The translations under genes were made by a program, and so were the position numbers. The notes beneath the pieces are model-generated. The model did no database searches and was not told the origin of the DNA. It saw only the letters and a list, made by a program, of their open reading frames with translations. Shown here piece by piece: positions 25,139-33,772 of a DNA stretch of 64,000 nt (its first letter is position 1; every line of letters begins with the position of its first letter). The stretch is from Nocardioides salarius (lineage in GTDB: Bacteria; Actinomycetota; Actinomycetes; Propionibacteriales; Nocardioidaceae), in the NCBI RefSeq assembly GCF_016907435.1, contig NZ_JAFBBZ010000001.1, forward strand, positions 1,674,001-1,738,000. Reading direction: 5' to 3'.

Positions 25139-26194
25139 ATGGCCATCGACAGCGTCATCAGCTGGGGCACCGCCGAGGTGGTCGCCAGCGAGGAGGTCGC
25201 CGAGGGCGTGCGCCGCGTGGTGCTCGCCCCCGACCGCCCCGTCCCGGCCCGGCCCGGCAGCCACGTCGACATCCGCCTCGCCGCCCGGGACGGCGAGCCG
25301 GGCCCCGCCTCGCTGACCCGGTCCTACTCGGTGGTGGCCAGCGAGGACGGCGGGCGACGGCTCACCCTGACCGTCCAGCTGGCCGACCCGGGGCGGGGCG
25401 GCTCGCGGCGTGTGCACGCCCTGCGCGTCGGCGACCGCCTGCCGGTCACGGCCCCCCTGCAGAACTTCCCGCTCGGCGTCGGAGCCGCGCGCTACGTCCT
25501 GCTGGCCGGCGGCATCGGCCTGACCGCCACCATCGCGATGGCCCGCACCCTACGGGCGCGCGGCGCCGACTACCGCCTCGTGCTGGCCGGACGCCGGCGC
25601 GAGGTGCTGCCCTACCTCGACGAGCTCGCGGCCGAGCACGGCGACCGGTTCACCCTGCACACCGAGGCCGAGGGCGGACGGCTCGACGTCGCCGCCCTGG
25701 TCTCCGAGGTCGCCGACGGCGCCCACCCGGGACGCACCGAGCTCTACATGTGCGGGCCCATCGCGATGATGGACGCGGTCCGACGGGCCTGGGCCGACGC
25801 CGCGCTGCCACCGACCAACCTGCGCTTCGAGACGTTCGGCAACAGCGGCTCGTGGGAGCCGCAGGAGTTCCGGGTCCGGGTGCCGCGGCTGGGCACGACC
25901 GTCCAGGTCACGCCCGGCAGCACCGTCCTGGAGTCGCTCGAGGCCGCCGGCGTCGCGGTGATGGCCGACTGCCGCAAGGGCGAGTGCGGGCTCTGCGTGG
26001 CCCGTGTGCTGGACCTCGAGGGCCGGCTCGACCACCGCGACGTCTTCCTCGACGACGACCAGAAGGCGGCCGGCGACCGGTTGTGCCTGTGCGTCTCCCG
26101 GGTCGCGGTGCCCGACCGCGCCGCAACCCGCCCCACCGACACCCGCACCACCGACCCCGCGCCCTGCGGCGTCCTGACCCTGGAGCTGCCATGA
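25139..26194 (+). CDS. vanB: Vanillate O-demethylase reductase subunit
   Basis: A 351-residue class IA-type reductase. Its order is a flavin domain (LTRSYSVVASEDGG), an NAD domain (VLLAGGIGLTATIAMA, LYMCGPIAMMDAV) and a C-terminal 2Fe-2S ferredoxin (MADCRKGECGLCVARV and a later Cys in RLCLCVS). It shuttles electrons from NADH to VanA. It begins five bases after vanA and overlaps vanK by four bases. The C-terminal extension after the ferredoxin (TRPTDTRTTDPAP) is Thr/Pro-rich and probably disordered. Confidence 0.88.
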   Translation: MAIDSVISWGTAEVVASEEVAEGVRRVVLAPDRPVPARPGSHVDIRLAARDGEPGPASLTRSYSVVASEDGGRRLTLTVQLADPGRGGSRRVHALRVGDRLPVTAPLQNFPLGVGAARYVLLAGGIGLTATIAMARTLRARGADYRLVLAGRRREVLPYLDELAAEHGDRFTLHTEAEGGRLDVAALVSEVADGAHPGRTELYMCGPIAMMDAVRRAWADAALPPTNLRFETFGNSGSWEPQEFRVRVPRLGTTVQVTPGSTVLESLEAAGVAVMADCRKGECGLCVARVLDLEGRLDHRDVFLDDDQKAAGDRLCLCVSRVAVPDRAATRPTDTRTTDPAPCGVLTLELP

Positions 26195-27582
26195 GCACCC
26201 CCGTCGCACCACCTGCCCCGACCCTGCGCGCACGCATCGACGCGGCACCGATGTCGCGCTTCCAGTGGGGCGTCATCGCCCTGTGCACCCTGTTGAACAC
26301 GCTCGACGGCTTCGACGTGATGGCGATGGCGTTCACCGCCGCCGGCGTCGGGTCCACCTTCGCCCTCAGCGGCACCCAGATCGGCCTGCTGCTCAGCGCC
26401 GGTCTGGTCGGCATGGCGGCCGGATCGATGCTGATCGCGCCCCTGGCCGACAGCCTGGGGCGCCGCACCGTCGTCCTGGCGTGCGTAGCGCTCTCGGGGA
26501 TCGGCATGGTGGGCAGCGCGCTGGCGCCGACCGCCCTGACCCTCGGTGGCACCCGGGTGCTGACCGGGCTCGGCGTCGGCGGCATCCTGGCGTGCACCAA
26601 CGTCATCGCCAGCGAGTTCGCCAACGCCCGCAGCCGGGGCCTGTCCATCGGCATCTACACCGCCGGCTACGGCGTCGGCGCGATGGTCGGCGGTCTCGCG
26701 GCCGTCGCGCTGCAGGACTCCTTCGGCTGGCGCGGCGTCTTCTGGACCGGCGCGACCCTCACCCTCGGCGCCCTGGTGGTGCTCGTGCGGCTGCTGCCGG
26801 AGTCGGTCGACCTGATGGTGCACCGCGGCCGCGACCGCGACCTGGCTCGCGTCAACGCCACCCTGGTGCGGATGCGGCAGGAGCCGCTGACCTCGCTCTC
26901 CGCAGCCACCACCGACACGGGTACGGCCACGGGCGCGGACACGGCTCCGCGGGTCCGCCTCTCGGCCCTGCTGACCGGGGGCCAGCACCGCTCGACGCTG
27001 CTGGTCTGGCTCGCCTTCTTCTGCACCATGTTCGGCTTCTACTTCGTCAACAGCTGGACCCCCACCCTGCTCGCCGACGCGGGGCTCTCCTCCGACCAGG
27101 CGGCCGGCGGTGGCATCGCCCTGGCGATCGGCGGCGCCCTCGGCTCGATCCTCTACGGCGTCGTGACGGCGCGCGCCGACCAGCGCCTCGTCCTGATCGG
27201 CTTCACGCTGCTCGCCGCCGTCGCCATGGCGACCCTGGTGCTCAGCACCGCCGTGCTCGTCGTCGCGCTGTTCGTCGGGGTCCTGGTGGGCGCCCTGGTC
27301 AACGGCTGCGTGGCCGGTCTCTACACGGTCACCCCCGCCCTGTACGGGACCCGGACCCGGGGCACCGGCATGGGCTGGGCCATCGGCATCGGGCGCATCG
27401 GCGCCATCCTGGCGCCCCTGGTCACCGGTCGGCTGGTGGACGCCGACTGGGGCGCCACCCAGCTCTACGTCGGTGCCGCGCTGGTGCTCAGCGTCTCCGC
27501 GATCGCGGTGGCCCTGCTCCCCCGCGGCGGCAGCGCCCGACCCGCCGGCGCCACCCGCCGTGCGGTGACGGTCCGCGCCTGA
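26191..27582 (+). CDS. vanK: MFS aromatic acid:H+ symporter (VanK/PcaK-like)
   Basis: A 463-residue major facilitator with about 12 helices. The AAHS-family first helix is LNTLDGFDVMAMAFTA (D-G-F-D motif), followed by the loop 2-3 signature GPLAD-like APLADSLGRRTVVLA. The central cytoplasmic loop is Thr/Ala-rich (TDTGTATGADTAPR). This family imports vanillate, 4-hydroxybenzoate or protocatechuate with protons. The ATG overlaps the vanB stop (ATGA). In C. glutamicum vanABK has the same order, so vanillate/protocatechuate uptake is the favoured role. Confidence 0.85.
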   Translation: MSTPVAPPAPTLRARIDAAPMSRFQWGVIALCTLLNTLDGFDVMAMAFTAAGVGSTFALSGTQIGLLLSAGLVGMAAGSMLIAPLADSLGRRTVVLACVALSGIGMVGSALAPTALTLGGTRVLTGLGVGGILACTNVIASEFANARSRGLSIGIYTAGYGVGAMVGGLAAVALQDSFGWRGVFWTGATLTLGALVVLVRLLPESVDLMVHRGRDRDLARVNATLVRMRQEPLTSLSAATTDTGTATGADTAPRVRLSALLTGGQHRSTLLVWLAFFCTMFGFYFVNSWTPTLLADAGLSSDQAAGGGIALAIGGALGSILYGVVTARADQRLVLIGFTLLAAVAMATLVLSTAVLVVALFVGVLVGALVNGCVAGLYTVTPALYGTRTRGTGMGWAIGIGRIGAILAPLVTGRLVDADWGATQLYVGAALVLSVSAIAVALLPRGGSARPAGATRRAVTVRA

Positions 27583-27605
27583 CCCGCACCCCGACCCGCA
27601 TCCCC

Positions 27606-27649
27606 GGGCGAGGCCTGGGGCGCCGCACGTGGCGCCTCAGGCCTCGCCC
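27606..27649. terminator. Strong bidirectional hairpin between vanABK and pcaHGBL
   Basis: Nineteen-base arms (27606-27624 and 27631-27649) pair with a single mismatch around the 6-base loop GCACGT. The right arm overlaps the last codons of pcaL. This isolates the two convergent catabolic operons. Confidence 0.75.
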
Positions 27650-28824
27650 ATCTCCGAGAGCACCCGCTGCGCGATCCGGAAGGCCGTGTTGGCGTCGGGG
27701 ACGCCGCAGTAGATCGCGGTCTGCAGCAGCAGCTCCTTGATCTCCTCGACCGACACCCCGTTCGTGCGGGCGGCCCGCACGTGCATGGCCAGCTCCTCGT
27801 GGTGGCCGCGGGCGACGAGCGCGGTCAGCGTGATCAGCGAGCGCGAGCGCCGATCGAGGCCGGGGCGGGTCCAGATGCTGCCCCAGGCGTACTCGGTGAT
27901 GAGCTCCTGGAACTCACCGGTCAGGTCGGTGGCCGCGGCGGTGGCCCGGTCCACGTGGGCGTCGCCGAGCACCTCGCGCCGCACCTCCATGCCCGCCGCG
28001 CGCACCTGCGCGAGGCTCATCTCGTCGCGCGCCGGCGCGACCGGGCCCAGCGCGTGCTCGCGCACGAGCCTGGCCACCTCGTCGGGCGCCTCCGCGGGCG
28101 CGAGGTGGGCGACCCCGTCGAGCACCACGAGCCGGCCGTCCCGCACGCCGTCCGCGACCTCGCGCAGCGACTCCGGCGGGGTGGCGACGTCCTCGGCGCC
28201 CGCCACGGCCAGCACGGGCGTCGCGATGCGGTCCAGCCGGTCTCGCACGTCGAACGTGGCCAGGGCCGAGCAGACCGCGGCGTAGCCCTCGTCGTCGACC
28301 TCGGACAGGGCGTGCAGCAGCGCGGAGCCCGCCTCCGGCGAGCGCTCCAGGAACCCCTCCCCGAACCAGCGCTGCGCCGACCCGCTCACCAGGGCGGGCG
28401 TGCCGCTGGCCCGCACGAGCTCGATGCGCTCGCGCCACGACTCCTCGGAGCCGATGCGGGCGCCGGTGCACAGCAGCGTGGCCGACTGCACCCGCCCGGG
28501 AGCGTCGAGCAGCAGCTGCAGGCCGACCGCGCCGCCGACCGAGTCGCCGGCGTAGTGGAAGGGGGCCGGCTGCAGGCCGCCGGCGACCTCGTCGACCACC
28601 GCGAGCACGTCGCGGGCCAGGCTGCGCATGCTGACGGGGTCCTCCCCCACCGGCACGCGGTTGTGCCCGTGGCCGGGCAGGTCCCACGCGACCACCTGGA
28701 AGTCCTGGGCCAGGTGGGCCGCGGCGCGCGACCACAAGGTGGTGGCCGTGGTGCCGAGCGAGGGCCCCAGCACCAGGAGCGGCAGGTCGGGGCGGCCTCC
28801 GAGACGGACGGCGGTGACGGTCAC
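27637..28824 (-). CDS. pcaL: Fused 3-oxoadipate enol-lactone hydrolase / 4-carboxymuconolactone decarboxylase
   Basis: A 395-residue bifunctional enzyme. The N-terminal PcaD part (about 1-260) is an alpha/beta hydrolase with the oxyanion region VLGPSLGTTATTLW, nucleophile FHYAGDSVGGAVGL, Asp in VAGAEDVATPP and His in LDGVAHLAPAE. The C-terminal PcaC part (about 265-395) is a carboxymuconolactone decarboxylase with RSRSLITLTALVARGHHEELAMHVRAA split over its conserved helix pair and LLLQTAIYCGVPDANTAF. It performs two successive steps to 3-oxoadipate. The fusion is typical of actinobacteria. The GTG start overlaps the pcaB stop by four bases. Confidence 0.93.
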   Translation of the reverse strand: MTVTAVRLGGRPDLPLLVLGPSLGTTATTLWSRAAAHLAQDFQVVAWDLPGHGHNRVPVGEDPVSMRSLARDVLAVVDEVAGGLQPAPFHYAGDSVGGAVGLQLLLDAPGRVQSATLLCTGARIGSEESWRERIELVRASGTPALVSGSAQRWFGEGFLERSPEAGSALLHALSEVDDEGYAAVCSALATFDVRDRLDRIATPVLAVAGAEDVATPPESLREVADGVRDGRLVVLDGVAHLAPAEAPDEVARLVREHALGPVAPARDEMSLAQVRAAGMEVRREVLGDAHVDRATAAATDLTGEFQELITEYAWGSIWTRPGLDRRSRSLITLTALVARGHHEELAMHVRAARTNGVSVEEIKELLLQTAIYCGVPDANTAFRIAQRVLSEMGEA

Positions 28825-30047
28825 AGGTGCTCCTCGTGCGGGGTCGGGTGATCGGTTCGCAGGTGTGGTCGGGCCCGCTCGAGCGCCTCGTCGACGAGGT
28901 CGTCGGCGAGGCCGACGTACGTCGGCGCGGGCTCCCGGCCGCCCAGCGCGGCCAAGGAGCGCTGCTCGGCGCGCACCTGGTGCTCGACCTCGGCCAGCCG
29001 CGCCGCCATCCGCTCGGTGTCGACCACCAGCCCGCGCAGCAGGTCGCCCGTGTGGCAGGACGCGACCAGGGTGCGGCGCAGCAGCAGCGCCAGGGGGTGC
29101 CACTCGAGGTGCCAGCCGCCGTCGGCTCGCTCGTCGACCTGCTCGGCCGAGGCCAGGTGCAGCGACGAGAGCTCGCCGGGAGCCGCGAGCGCGGCGCGGC
29201 GCACCAGCACCGCCAGGGTCGGGTTGGCCTTGTGCGGCATCGCGGAGGAGCCCCCGGCCGAGCCGTCGCGCAGCTCGCCGACCTCGGGGCGGCCCAGCAC
29301 CAGCACGTCGTTGGCGATGCGTCCCCAGGCCGCCGTGGCCGCCGCCGCGGCCTCGCCGGCGCGGACCATCGGCGTGCGCCGGGTGTGCCACGGCGCCGCG
29401 GACTCCAGGTCGAGGGCGTGAGCGAGGTCGGCGCGCAGCCGCCTCGCCCCGGGACGGCCGGCGAGCTCGACGAGCGAGGCGAGCGTGCCGCCCGCGCCGC
29501 CGAGCTGCACCGGCCAGCGCAGCGCGGCCAGGGCGTCGTCGGCGTCGAGGACCCCGTGCAGCCAGCCTGCGACCTTGGCGCCCAGGGTGCTCGGGACGGC
29601 CGGCTGGGTCAGGGTGCGCGCCAGCATCGGGGTGTGCCGGTGCGTGTCGGCCAGGTCCACCAGCGCCCGCACCTGCCCGGCCACCTCGACGCGCACCCGG
29701 CGCACGGTGTCGCGCGCGCAGAGCACGGTCGCGGTGTCCAGGACGTCCTGGCTGGTCAGCCCCCGGTGGACCCAGGTCGCCGCGGGCTCGGGCAGCAGCT
29801 CGCGCAGCCGCCCCACCAGCGGGATCACCGGGTTGCCCCCGGCCTCGGCCGCCACCGCCAGCTCGTCGCGGTCGAGATCGGGCAGGACCGCGCGCACGTC
29901 GGCGTCGAGGCACCCGCCCGGGGCCGCGCCCACCCGCACCAGCGCACCGAGCCAGGCGTGCTCGACCTCCACCAGCTGCTCGAGCAGGCTCTGGTCCAGC
30001 ATCGCCGATCCGGCCCGGTGGTCGCCGGGCCACCACAAGGAGCTCAC
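28821..30047 (-). CDS. pcaB: 3-carboxy-cis,cis-muconate cycloisomerase
   Basis: A 408-residue member of the fumarase/aspartase superfamily. The signature GGSSAMPHKANP (about 267-278) is followed by a helix-rich C-terminal domain, and TWVHRGLTSQDVLDTA corresponds to the conserved TS-Q-D substrate loop. It lactonises the ring-cleavage product of PcaHG to 4-carboxymuconolactone. The start is a GTG at 30047, one base from the end of pcaG. MLDQSLLEQ sixteen codons later is a possible alternative start. It is coupled to pcaL downstream. Confidence 0.92.
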   Translation of the reverse strand: MSSLWWPGDHRAGSAMLDQSLLEQLVEVEHAWLGALVRVGAAPGGCLDADVRAVLPDLDRDELAVAAEAGGNPVIPLVGRLRELLPEPAATWVHRGLTSQDVLDTATVLCARDTVRRVRVEVAGQVRALVDLADTHRHTPMLARTLTQPAVPSTLGAKVAGWLHGVLDADDALAALRWPVQLGGAGGTLASLVELAGRPGARRLRADLAHALDLESAAPWHTRRTPMVRAGEAAAAATAAWGRIANDVLVLGRPEVGELRDGSAGGSSAMPHKANPTLAVLVRRAALAAPGELSSLHLASAEQVDERADGGWHLEWHPLALLLRRTLVASCHTGDLLRGLVVDTERMAARLAEVEHQVRAEQRSLAALGGREPAPTYVGLADDLVDEALERARPHLRTDHPTPHEEHL

Positions 30048-30048
30048 C

Positions 30049-30606
30049 TCAGGAGTGTCCCGGATAGGTCAGGAAGACCGTCTCCCCCACGCCCTGGAGA
30101 GTGATGTCGAAGCGCAGGCCGTCGTCGTCGCGCTCGCACAGGAGCGTGCCGGCCCGCTCGCCCACCGAGTCGAGCAGCGCGTCGGGCACCGCCCCGGGGG
30201 TCTCGTCGAGCGGCAGGTAGGCGCGGGTGAAGAGGCGGTTCAGCAGCCCCCGCGCGAAGACGGTCACGGCGAAGAAGGGGAGCGCGCCCTCGACCCGGCC
30301 CGGGGCGACCGTGGTGAAGGTGTAGCGGCCGGTGCGGTCGGTCGTCGAGCGCCCGAAGCCGGTCAGCACATGGCCGTCGCGCCGCAGCGAGCCGGGGCGC
30401 TGGAGCACCCGGCCGTGGGCGTCGGGCTGCCAGATCTCGACGAGGGCGTCCTGGAGCCCCTGGCCATGCCCGTCGCGGACGGTGCCGTGCAGCAGCACCG
30501 AGCCGGGGGTCCCGGGCGCGACCAGGTCGCGGTCGCCGTCGTAGGGCAGGGCGTAGTGGAAGAACGGGCCCACGGTCTGCCCGGGCGTGGGGTGCAGGCG
30601 GCTCAT
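30049..30606 (-). CDS. pcaG: Protocatechuate 3,4-dioxygenase alpha subunit
   Basis: A 185-residue intradiol dioxygenase alpha chain. It has the beta-sandwich motifs TPGQTVGPFFHYAL and LQDALVEIWQPDAHGR but lacks the paired His ligands, as expected for the non-iron subunit. With PcaH it cleaves the protocatechuate ring between C3 and C4. The ATG overlaps the pcaH stop by four bases. Order and overlaps define a pcaH-G-B-L operon. Confidence 0.94.
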   Translation of the reverse strand: MSRLHPTPGQTVGPFFHYALPYDGDRDLVAPGTPGSVLLHGTVRDGHGQGLQDALVEIWQPDAHGRVLQRPGSLRRDGHVLTGFGRSTTDRTGRYTFTTVAPGRVEGALPFFAVTVFARGLLNRLFTRAYLPLDETPGAVPDALLDSVGERAGTLLCERDDDGLRFDITLQGVGETVFLTYPGHS

Positions 30607-31442
30607 CGCGCGCCTCCCTTCCCCGAGTCCTGCTCGGGCTCGGTGTCGGCCTCCAGCGGCGTGCGGTGCGCGCCGGTGAGCACGATGTCCCACCGGTAGC
30701 CCGTGGACCACTCGTGCTGGGTGACGTCGTGGTCGTAGGTGGCGACGAGGCGCTCGCGGGCGCGTGGGTCGACGATCGCCTGGTAGATCGGGTCGAGCGC
30801 GAAGAGCGGGTCGCCCGGGAAGTACATCTGGGTGACCATCCGCTGGGTGAAGTCGGTGCCGAACAGCGAGAAGTGGATGTGCGCGGGCCGCCAGGCGTTG
30901 TGGTGGTTGCGCCACGGGTAGGGGCCCGGCTTGATCGTGGTGAAGCGGTAGTGCCCCTCGTCGTCGGTCAGGCAGCGCCCCATGCCGGTGAAGTGCGGGT
31001 CCAGAGCGGCGGGGTGCTGGTCGCGCTGGTGCACGTAGCGTCCCCCGGCGTTGGCCTGCCAGATCTCGACCAGCTGGCGGCGCACGGGGCGCCCGTCGCC
31101 GTCGACCACCCGGCCGGTGACCACCATCCGCTCGCCCACCGGCTCGCCGCCGTGCTGGACGGTCAGGTCGGCCTCGAGCGGGTCGACGTCGCGCTCGCCG
31201 AAGCAGGGCGCCCAGAGCTCCACGCCCTCGGGGTCGACCTGGACCGGCGCCTTGGTCGGGTGCCGCAGCAGGCTCGAGCGGTACGGCGCGTAGTCCAGAC
31301 GGGGCTGCGTCTCCTCGACCCCGGAGCGCTCGTGCTCGGCCGAGATGCGAGCCATCTCCTCCGAGAGCTGCGACTGGGGCTCCAGGCCGCTGGCCGGATC
31401 CCGCGCCACCTGGGGGACGTTGGACTGGGTGGTGTCGTTCAC
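30603..31442 (-). CDS. pcaH: Protocatechuate 3,4-dioxygenase beta subunit
   Basis: A 279-residue iron-bearing subunit. The conserved RQLVEIWQANAGGRYVHQ is near the middle. The iron ligands can be placed as Tyr in KPGPYPWRN, a second Tyr-type region in HHNAW, and both His in RPAHIHFSLFG. It is longer than the Pseudomonas subunit owing to an N-terminal segment of about 40 residues (VNDTTQSNVPQVARDPASGL). The start is a GTG at 31442. A TTCC-N7-GGAA palindrome (31487-31501) lies 44 bases upstream, in the gap shared with the divergent iclR gene. Confidence 0.94.
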   Translation of the reverse strand: MNDTTQSNVPQVARDPASGLEPQSQLSEEMARISAEHERSGVEETQPRLDYAPYRSSLLRHPTKAPVQVDPEGVELWAPCFGERDVDPLEADLTVQHGGEPVGERMVVTGRVVDGDGRPVRRQLVEIWQANAGGRYVHQRDQHPAALDPHFTGMGRCLTDDEGHYRFTTIKPGPYPWRNHHNAWRPAHIHFSLFGTDFTQRMVTQMYFPGDPLFALDPIYQAIVDPRARERLVATYDHDVTQHEWSTGYRWDIVLTGAHRTPLEADTEPEQDSGKGGAR

Positions 31443-31486
31443 CGGCCCACCGTAAGGGCCACGGCTCGGCCACCACCTCCCCTCAC

Positions 31487-31501
31487 TTCCACTGACCGGA
31501 A
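31487..31501. promoter_or_regulatory. TTCC-N7-GGAA operator between pcaH and iclR
   Basis: TTCCACTGACCGGAA is a 15-bp palindrome-type site (extended to CTTCC...GGAAG). Closely related sites occur before pobA (33636-33650, TTCCGCTGAACGGAA) and before mobA (47404-47418, TTCTGCCTGACAGAA). All three lie beside aromatic hydroxylase or dioxygenase genes, which supports an IclR-type operator. Confidence 0.6.
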
Positions 31502-31518
31502 GTACCCCCGGACGTCGC

Positions 31519-31558
31519 CGACCCGGCCCGAATCTCCCGCCGACCCGGCCCGGACTTC
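31519..31558. repeat. 22-bp-period tandem repeat, locus 1 (two units)
   Basis: Two copies of a unit with core GACCCGGCCCG start at 31519 and 31541, exactly 22 bases apart. The same core with the same period recurs at 60136-60196 and, in the opposite orientation, at 63062-63138. This copy lies in the pcaH-iclR divergent region just downstream of the operator. Confidence 0.6.
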
Positions 31559-31593
31559 CGGCCCGGCCGGCGCGGGACGTGCAGACTGGAGCC

Positions 31594-32370
31594 ATGGCCG
31601 GCAACTCCGGCGCCGTCGGCGCATCCGTCACCTCCCGCGCGCTCTCGCTGCTGGCCGCGTTCGACGAGAACCACCGCCGGCTCCCGCTCTCGGAGCTGGC
31701 CCGTCGCGCGGGGATGCCGCTCACCACCGCCCACCGCCTGGTGGCGGACCTGCTCGAGTTCGGCGCCCTGAACCGCACCCCCGAGGGCGACTACGTGGTG
31801 GGCCGCCGGCTCTGGGACATCGGGCTCCTCGCGCCAGTGCAGACCGGGTTGCGCGAGGTGGCCTCCCCCTACCTGCACGACCTGTTCGGCGCCACCCGGG
31901 CCACCGTGCACCTCGCGGTGCGCGACGGCACCGAGGTGCTCTACGTCGACCGGCTGCGGGGCAACGCCTCGGTGCCCGTGGTCAGCGCCGTGGGCTCCCG
32001 GCTGCCGCTGCACACCACCGGGGTCGGCAAGGTGCTCCTGGCCCACGCACCGGCCGAGGTCGAGCGCGCCGCGCTCGCCGACCTCCGGGCCGTGACCCGC
32101 TACACGATCACCCAGCCCGGCACCCTGCGCCGCCAGCTGGGCCGGGTGCGTCGCGAGGGCTGGGCGACCACCGCGGAGGAGATGAGCCTGGGAGCGTGCT
32201 CGGTGGCCGTGCCGGTCGTGCAGCGCGACGAGGTCGTGGCCGCCCTCGGCCTGGTGGTGGCCTCGCTGCGCACCGACCGCCCGCGACTGGTCGCCGCGCT
32301 CGAGGTCGCGGCCCGCGGCATCGGGCGGGCGCTGCAGCGGCTGCCGCCCGTGGCCCCCGGCGAGCGCTGA
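31594..32370 (+). CDS. IclR-family regulator divergent from pcaHGBL
   Basis: A 258-residue regulator. Its HTH (about 10-65) contains LPLSELARRAGMPLTTAHRLV, and its effector domain contains ATVHLAVRDGTEVLYVDRL, LPLHTTGVGKVLLAHAP and EEMSLGACSVAVPVV. Short of the first iclR (18823), it is the second such gene in the cluster, and the proteins are clearly different. The promoter it shares with pcaH carries the TTCC-N7-GGAA site, so it probably controls pcaHGBL and possibly pobA. The ATG at 31594 gives the usual IclR length. Confidence 0.82.
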   Translation: MAGNSGAVGASVTSRALSLLAAFDENHRRLPLSELARRAGMPLTTAHRLVADLLEFGALNRTPEGDYVVGRRLWDIGLLAPVQTGLREVASPYLHDLFGATRATVHLAVRDGTEVLYVDRLRGNASVPVVSAVGSRLPLHTTGVGKVLLAHAPAEVERAALADLRAVTRYTITQPGTLRRQLGRVRREGWATTAEEMSLGACSVAVPVVQRDEVVAALGLVVASLRTDRPRLVAALEVAARGIGRALQRLPPVAPGER

Positions 32371-32394
32371 GCGCCCCCGGCCGGCGGGCGGGTC

Positions 32395-33591
32395 CTACTG
32401 GGGCCAGCCGGTATACCCCTCGGCGAGGTACGTCGCACCGGCGCGCGAGGAGACCAGCGAGGCGAGCTCGCCGAGCTGGCGGCGCTCGTCGAACTCCGAC
32501 GAGCCGTCCCCGCGGTGCAGCATCGTGGTCATCCAGTAGGAGAAGTGCTGGGCCTTCCACACGCGCGCCAGGGCCCGGTCGGTGTAGCCGGCGAGCGCCG
32601 CGTCGTCGCCCTCGACCATCACCTGCTCGATGACCTCGGCCAGCACCTTGACGTCCTGGAGCGCCAGGTTGAGGCCCTTGGCGCCGGTCGGCGGCACGGT
32701 GTGGGCGGCATCGCCCGCCAGCACCAACCGGCCGTGCTGCATGGGGGTCTGCACGAAGCTGCGGAACGGCAGCACCGACTTCTCGATGACCGGCCCCTCC
32801 TGCAGGCGGTAGCCGTCGGCGCCGGCCAACCGGTGCTGCAGCTCGGACCAGATGCGGTCGTCCGACCAGGCCCCGGGGTCCTCCTGGGGGTCGCACTGGA
32901 AGTACATCCGCTGCACCGACTCGGTGCGCTGGCTGATCAGGGCGAAGCCGCGGTCCGAGCGGGCGTAGATCAGCTCCGAGGAGCTCTTCGGGGCCTCGCA
33001 CAGGATGCCGAACCAGGCGAAGGGGTACTCGCGGAAGAAGCGCTCGTTCCCGACCACCAGGTCGCGGCACACGCTGCGTGAGCCGTCGGCGCCCACCACC
33101 ATGTCGGCCAGGACCTCGTGCTGGGCACCGTCGGCGTCGACGTACGCGACGCGGGGGGCGGTCTCGACGTCGCTGACCGCGGTCTGGCTGATCCCGTAGC
33201 GCAGGTCGCCGCCGTCGCGCACCCGCGCGCGGTGCAGGTCGACGAAGACCTCGGTCTGGGGGTAGAGCCACACCGAGGCGCCCACCAGGTCCTCGAAGTC
33301 GAGGTGGTGGCTCTCCCCGCCGAAGCGCAGGTAGATCCCGCCGTGCCGGTCGCCCTCGGTCAGCACCCGCTCCTGCCCCGCGGCGTAGACGCCGGTGTCG
33401 GTGAGCAGCCGCACGCTGTCGGGCTCGAGGATGCCGGCGCGGTGGGTGGTCTCGATCTCGTCGACGCTGCGGTGGTCCACGACCACCGAGTCGATGCCGA
33501 CCCGGTGCAGGAGGTGGCTCAGCAGCAGCCCTGCGGGGCCTCCGCCGACGATCGCGACCTGCGTGCGGGTGGTGCTGGCGGGGCTCGTCAT
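32395..33591 (-). CDS. pobA: 4-hydroxybenzoate 3-monooxygenase
   Basis: A 398-residue class A flavin monooxygenase. The FAD motif is VAIVGGGPAGLLLSHLL (about 10-26), the DG motif is VVGADGSRSVCRDL, and the second FAD motif is LVLAGDAAHTVPPTGAKGLN (about 285-304). Length and these motifs match PobA (394 residues in Pseudomonas), which turns 4-hydroxybenzoate into protocatechuate with NAD(P)H and O2. It is divergent from the secreted esterase gene, and the 181-base gap holds several palindromes. The ATG at 33591 was chosen over longer in-frame extensions. Confidence 0.93.
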   Translation of the reverse strand: MTSPASTTRTQVAIVGGGPAGLLLSHLLHRVGIDSVVVDHRSVDEIETTHRAGILEPDSVRLLTDTGVYAAGQERVLTEGDRHGGIYLRFGGESHHLDFEDLVGASVWLYPQTEVFVDLHRARVRDGGDLRYGISQTAVSDVETAPRVAYVDADGAQHEVLADMVVGADGSRSVCRDLVVGNERFFREYPFAWFGILCEAPKSSSELIYARSDRGFALISQRTESVQRMYFQCDPQEDPGAWSDDRIWSELQHRLAGADGYRLQEGPVIEKSVLPFRSFVQTPMQHGRLVLAGDAAHTVPPTGAKGLNLALQDVKVLAEVIEQVMVEGDDAALAGYTDRALARVWKAQHFSYWMTTMLHRGDGSSEFDERRQLGELASLVSSRAGATYLAEGYTGWPQ

Positions 33592-33635
33592 GGGTCGGAC
33601 CGTAGGGACCGGGGACGGACCGGTCGAGACCCAGC

Positions 33636-33717
33636 TTCCGCTGAACGGAAAAAGGCTCCACATCTGTTCTCCAGCGCACGGAGGCCTGGACCACCCCTTG
33701 ACGTGACCGCGGTCACG
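33636..33717. promoter_or_regulatory. Operator cluster of the pobA-esterase divergent promoter
   Basis: TTCCGCTGAACGGAA (33636-33650) matches the box before pcaH. GTTCTCCAGCGCAC (33666-33679) resembles the GTTC-type boxes with one base missing. A TTGACG (-35-like, 33698-33703) runs into the perfect 16-bp palindrome CGTGACCGCGGTCACG (33702-33717). Together they suggest control by more than one regulator. Confidence 0.55.
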
Positions 33718-33736
33718 GGCGCAGGGTTCGAGTTCC

Positions 33737-33770
33737 ATTCGTCAGACGAACAGTCGTGCGCTAGGAGAAC
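33737..33770. promoter_or_regulatory. Paired 15-bp IclR-type boxes before the secreted esterase
   Basis: ATTCGTCAGACGAAC (33737-33751) and GTGCGCTAGGAGAAC (33756-33770) keep the 4-bp separation seen at 18735-18768 and 23111-23144. The second box overlaps the esterase ribosome binding site (AGGAGA), so part of its similarity could come from that. Confidence 0.55.
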
Positions 33771-33772
33771 AG

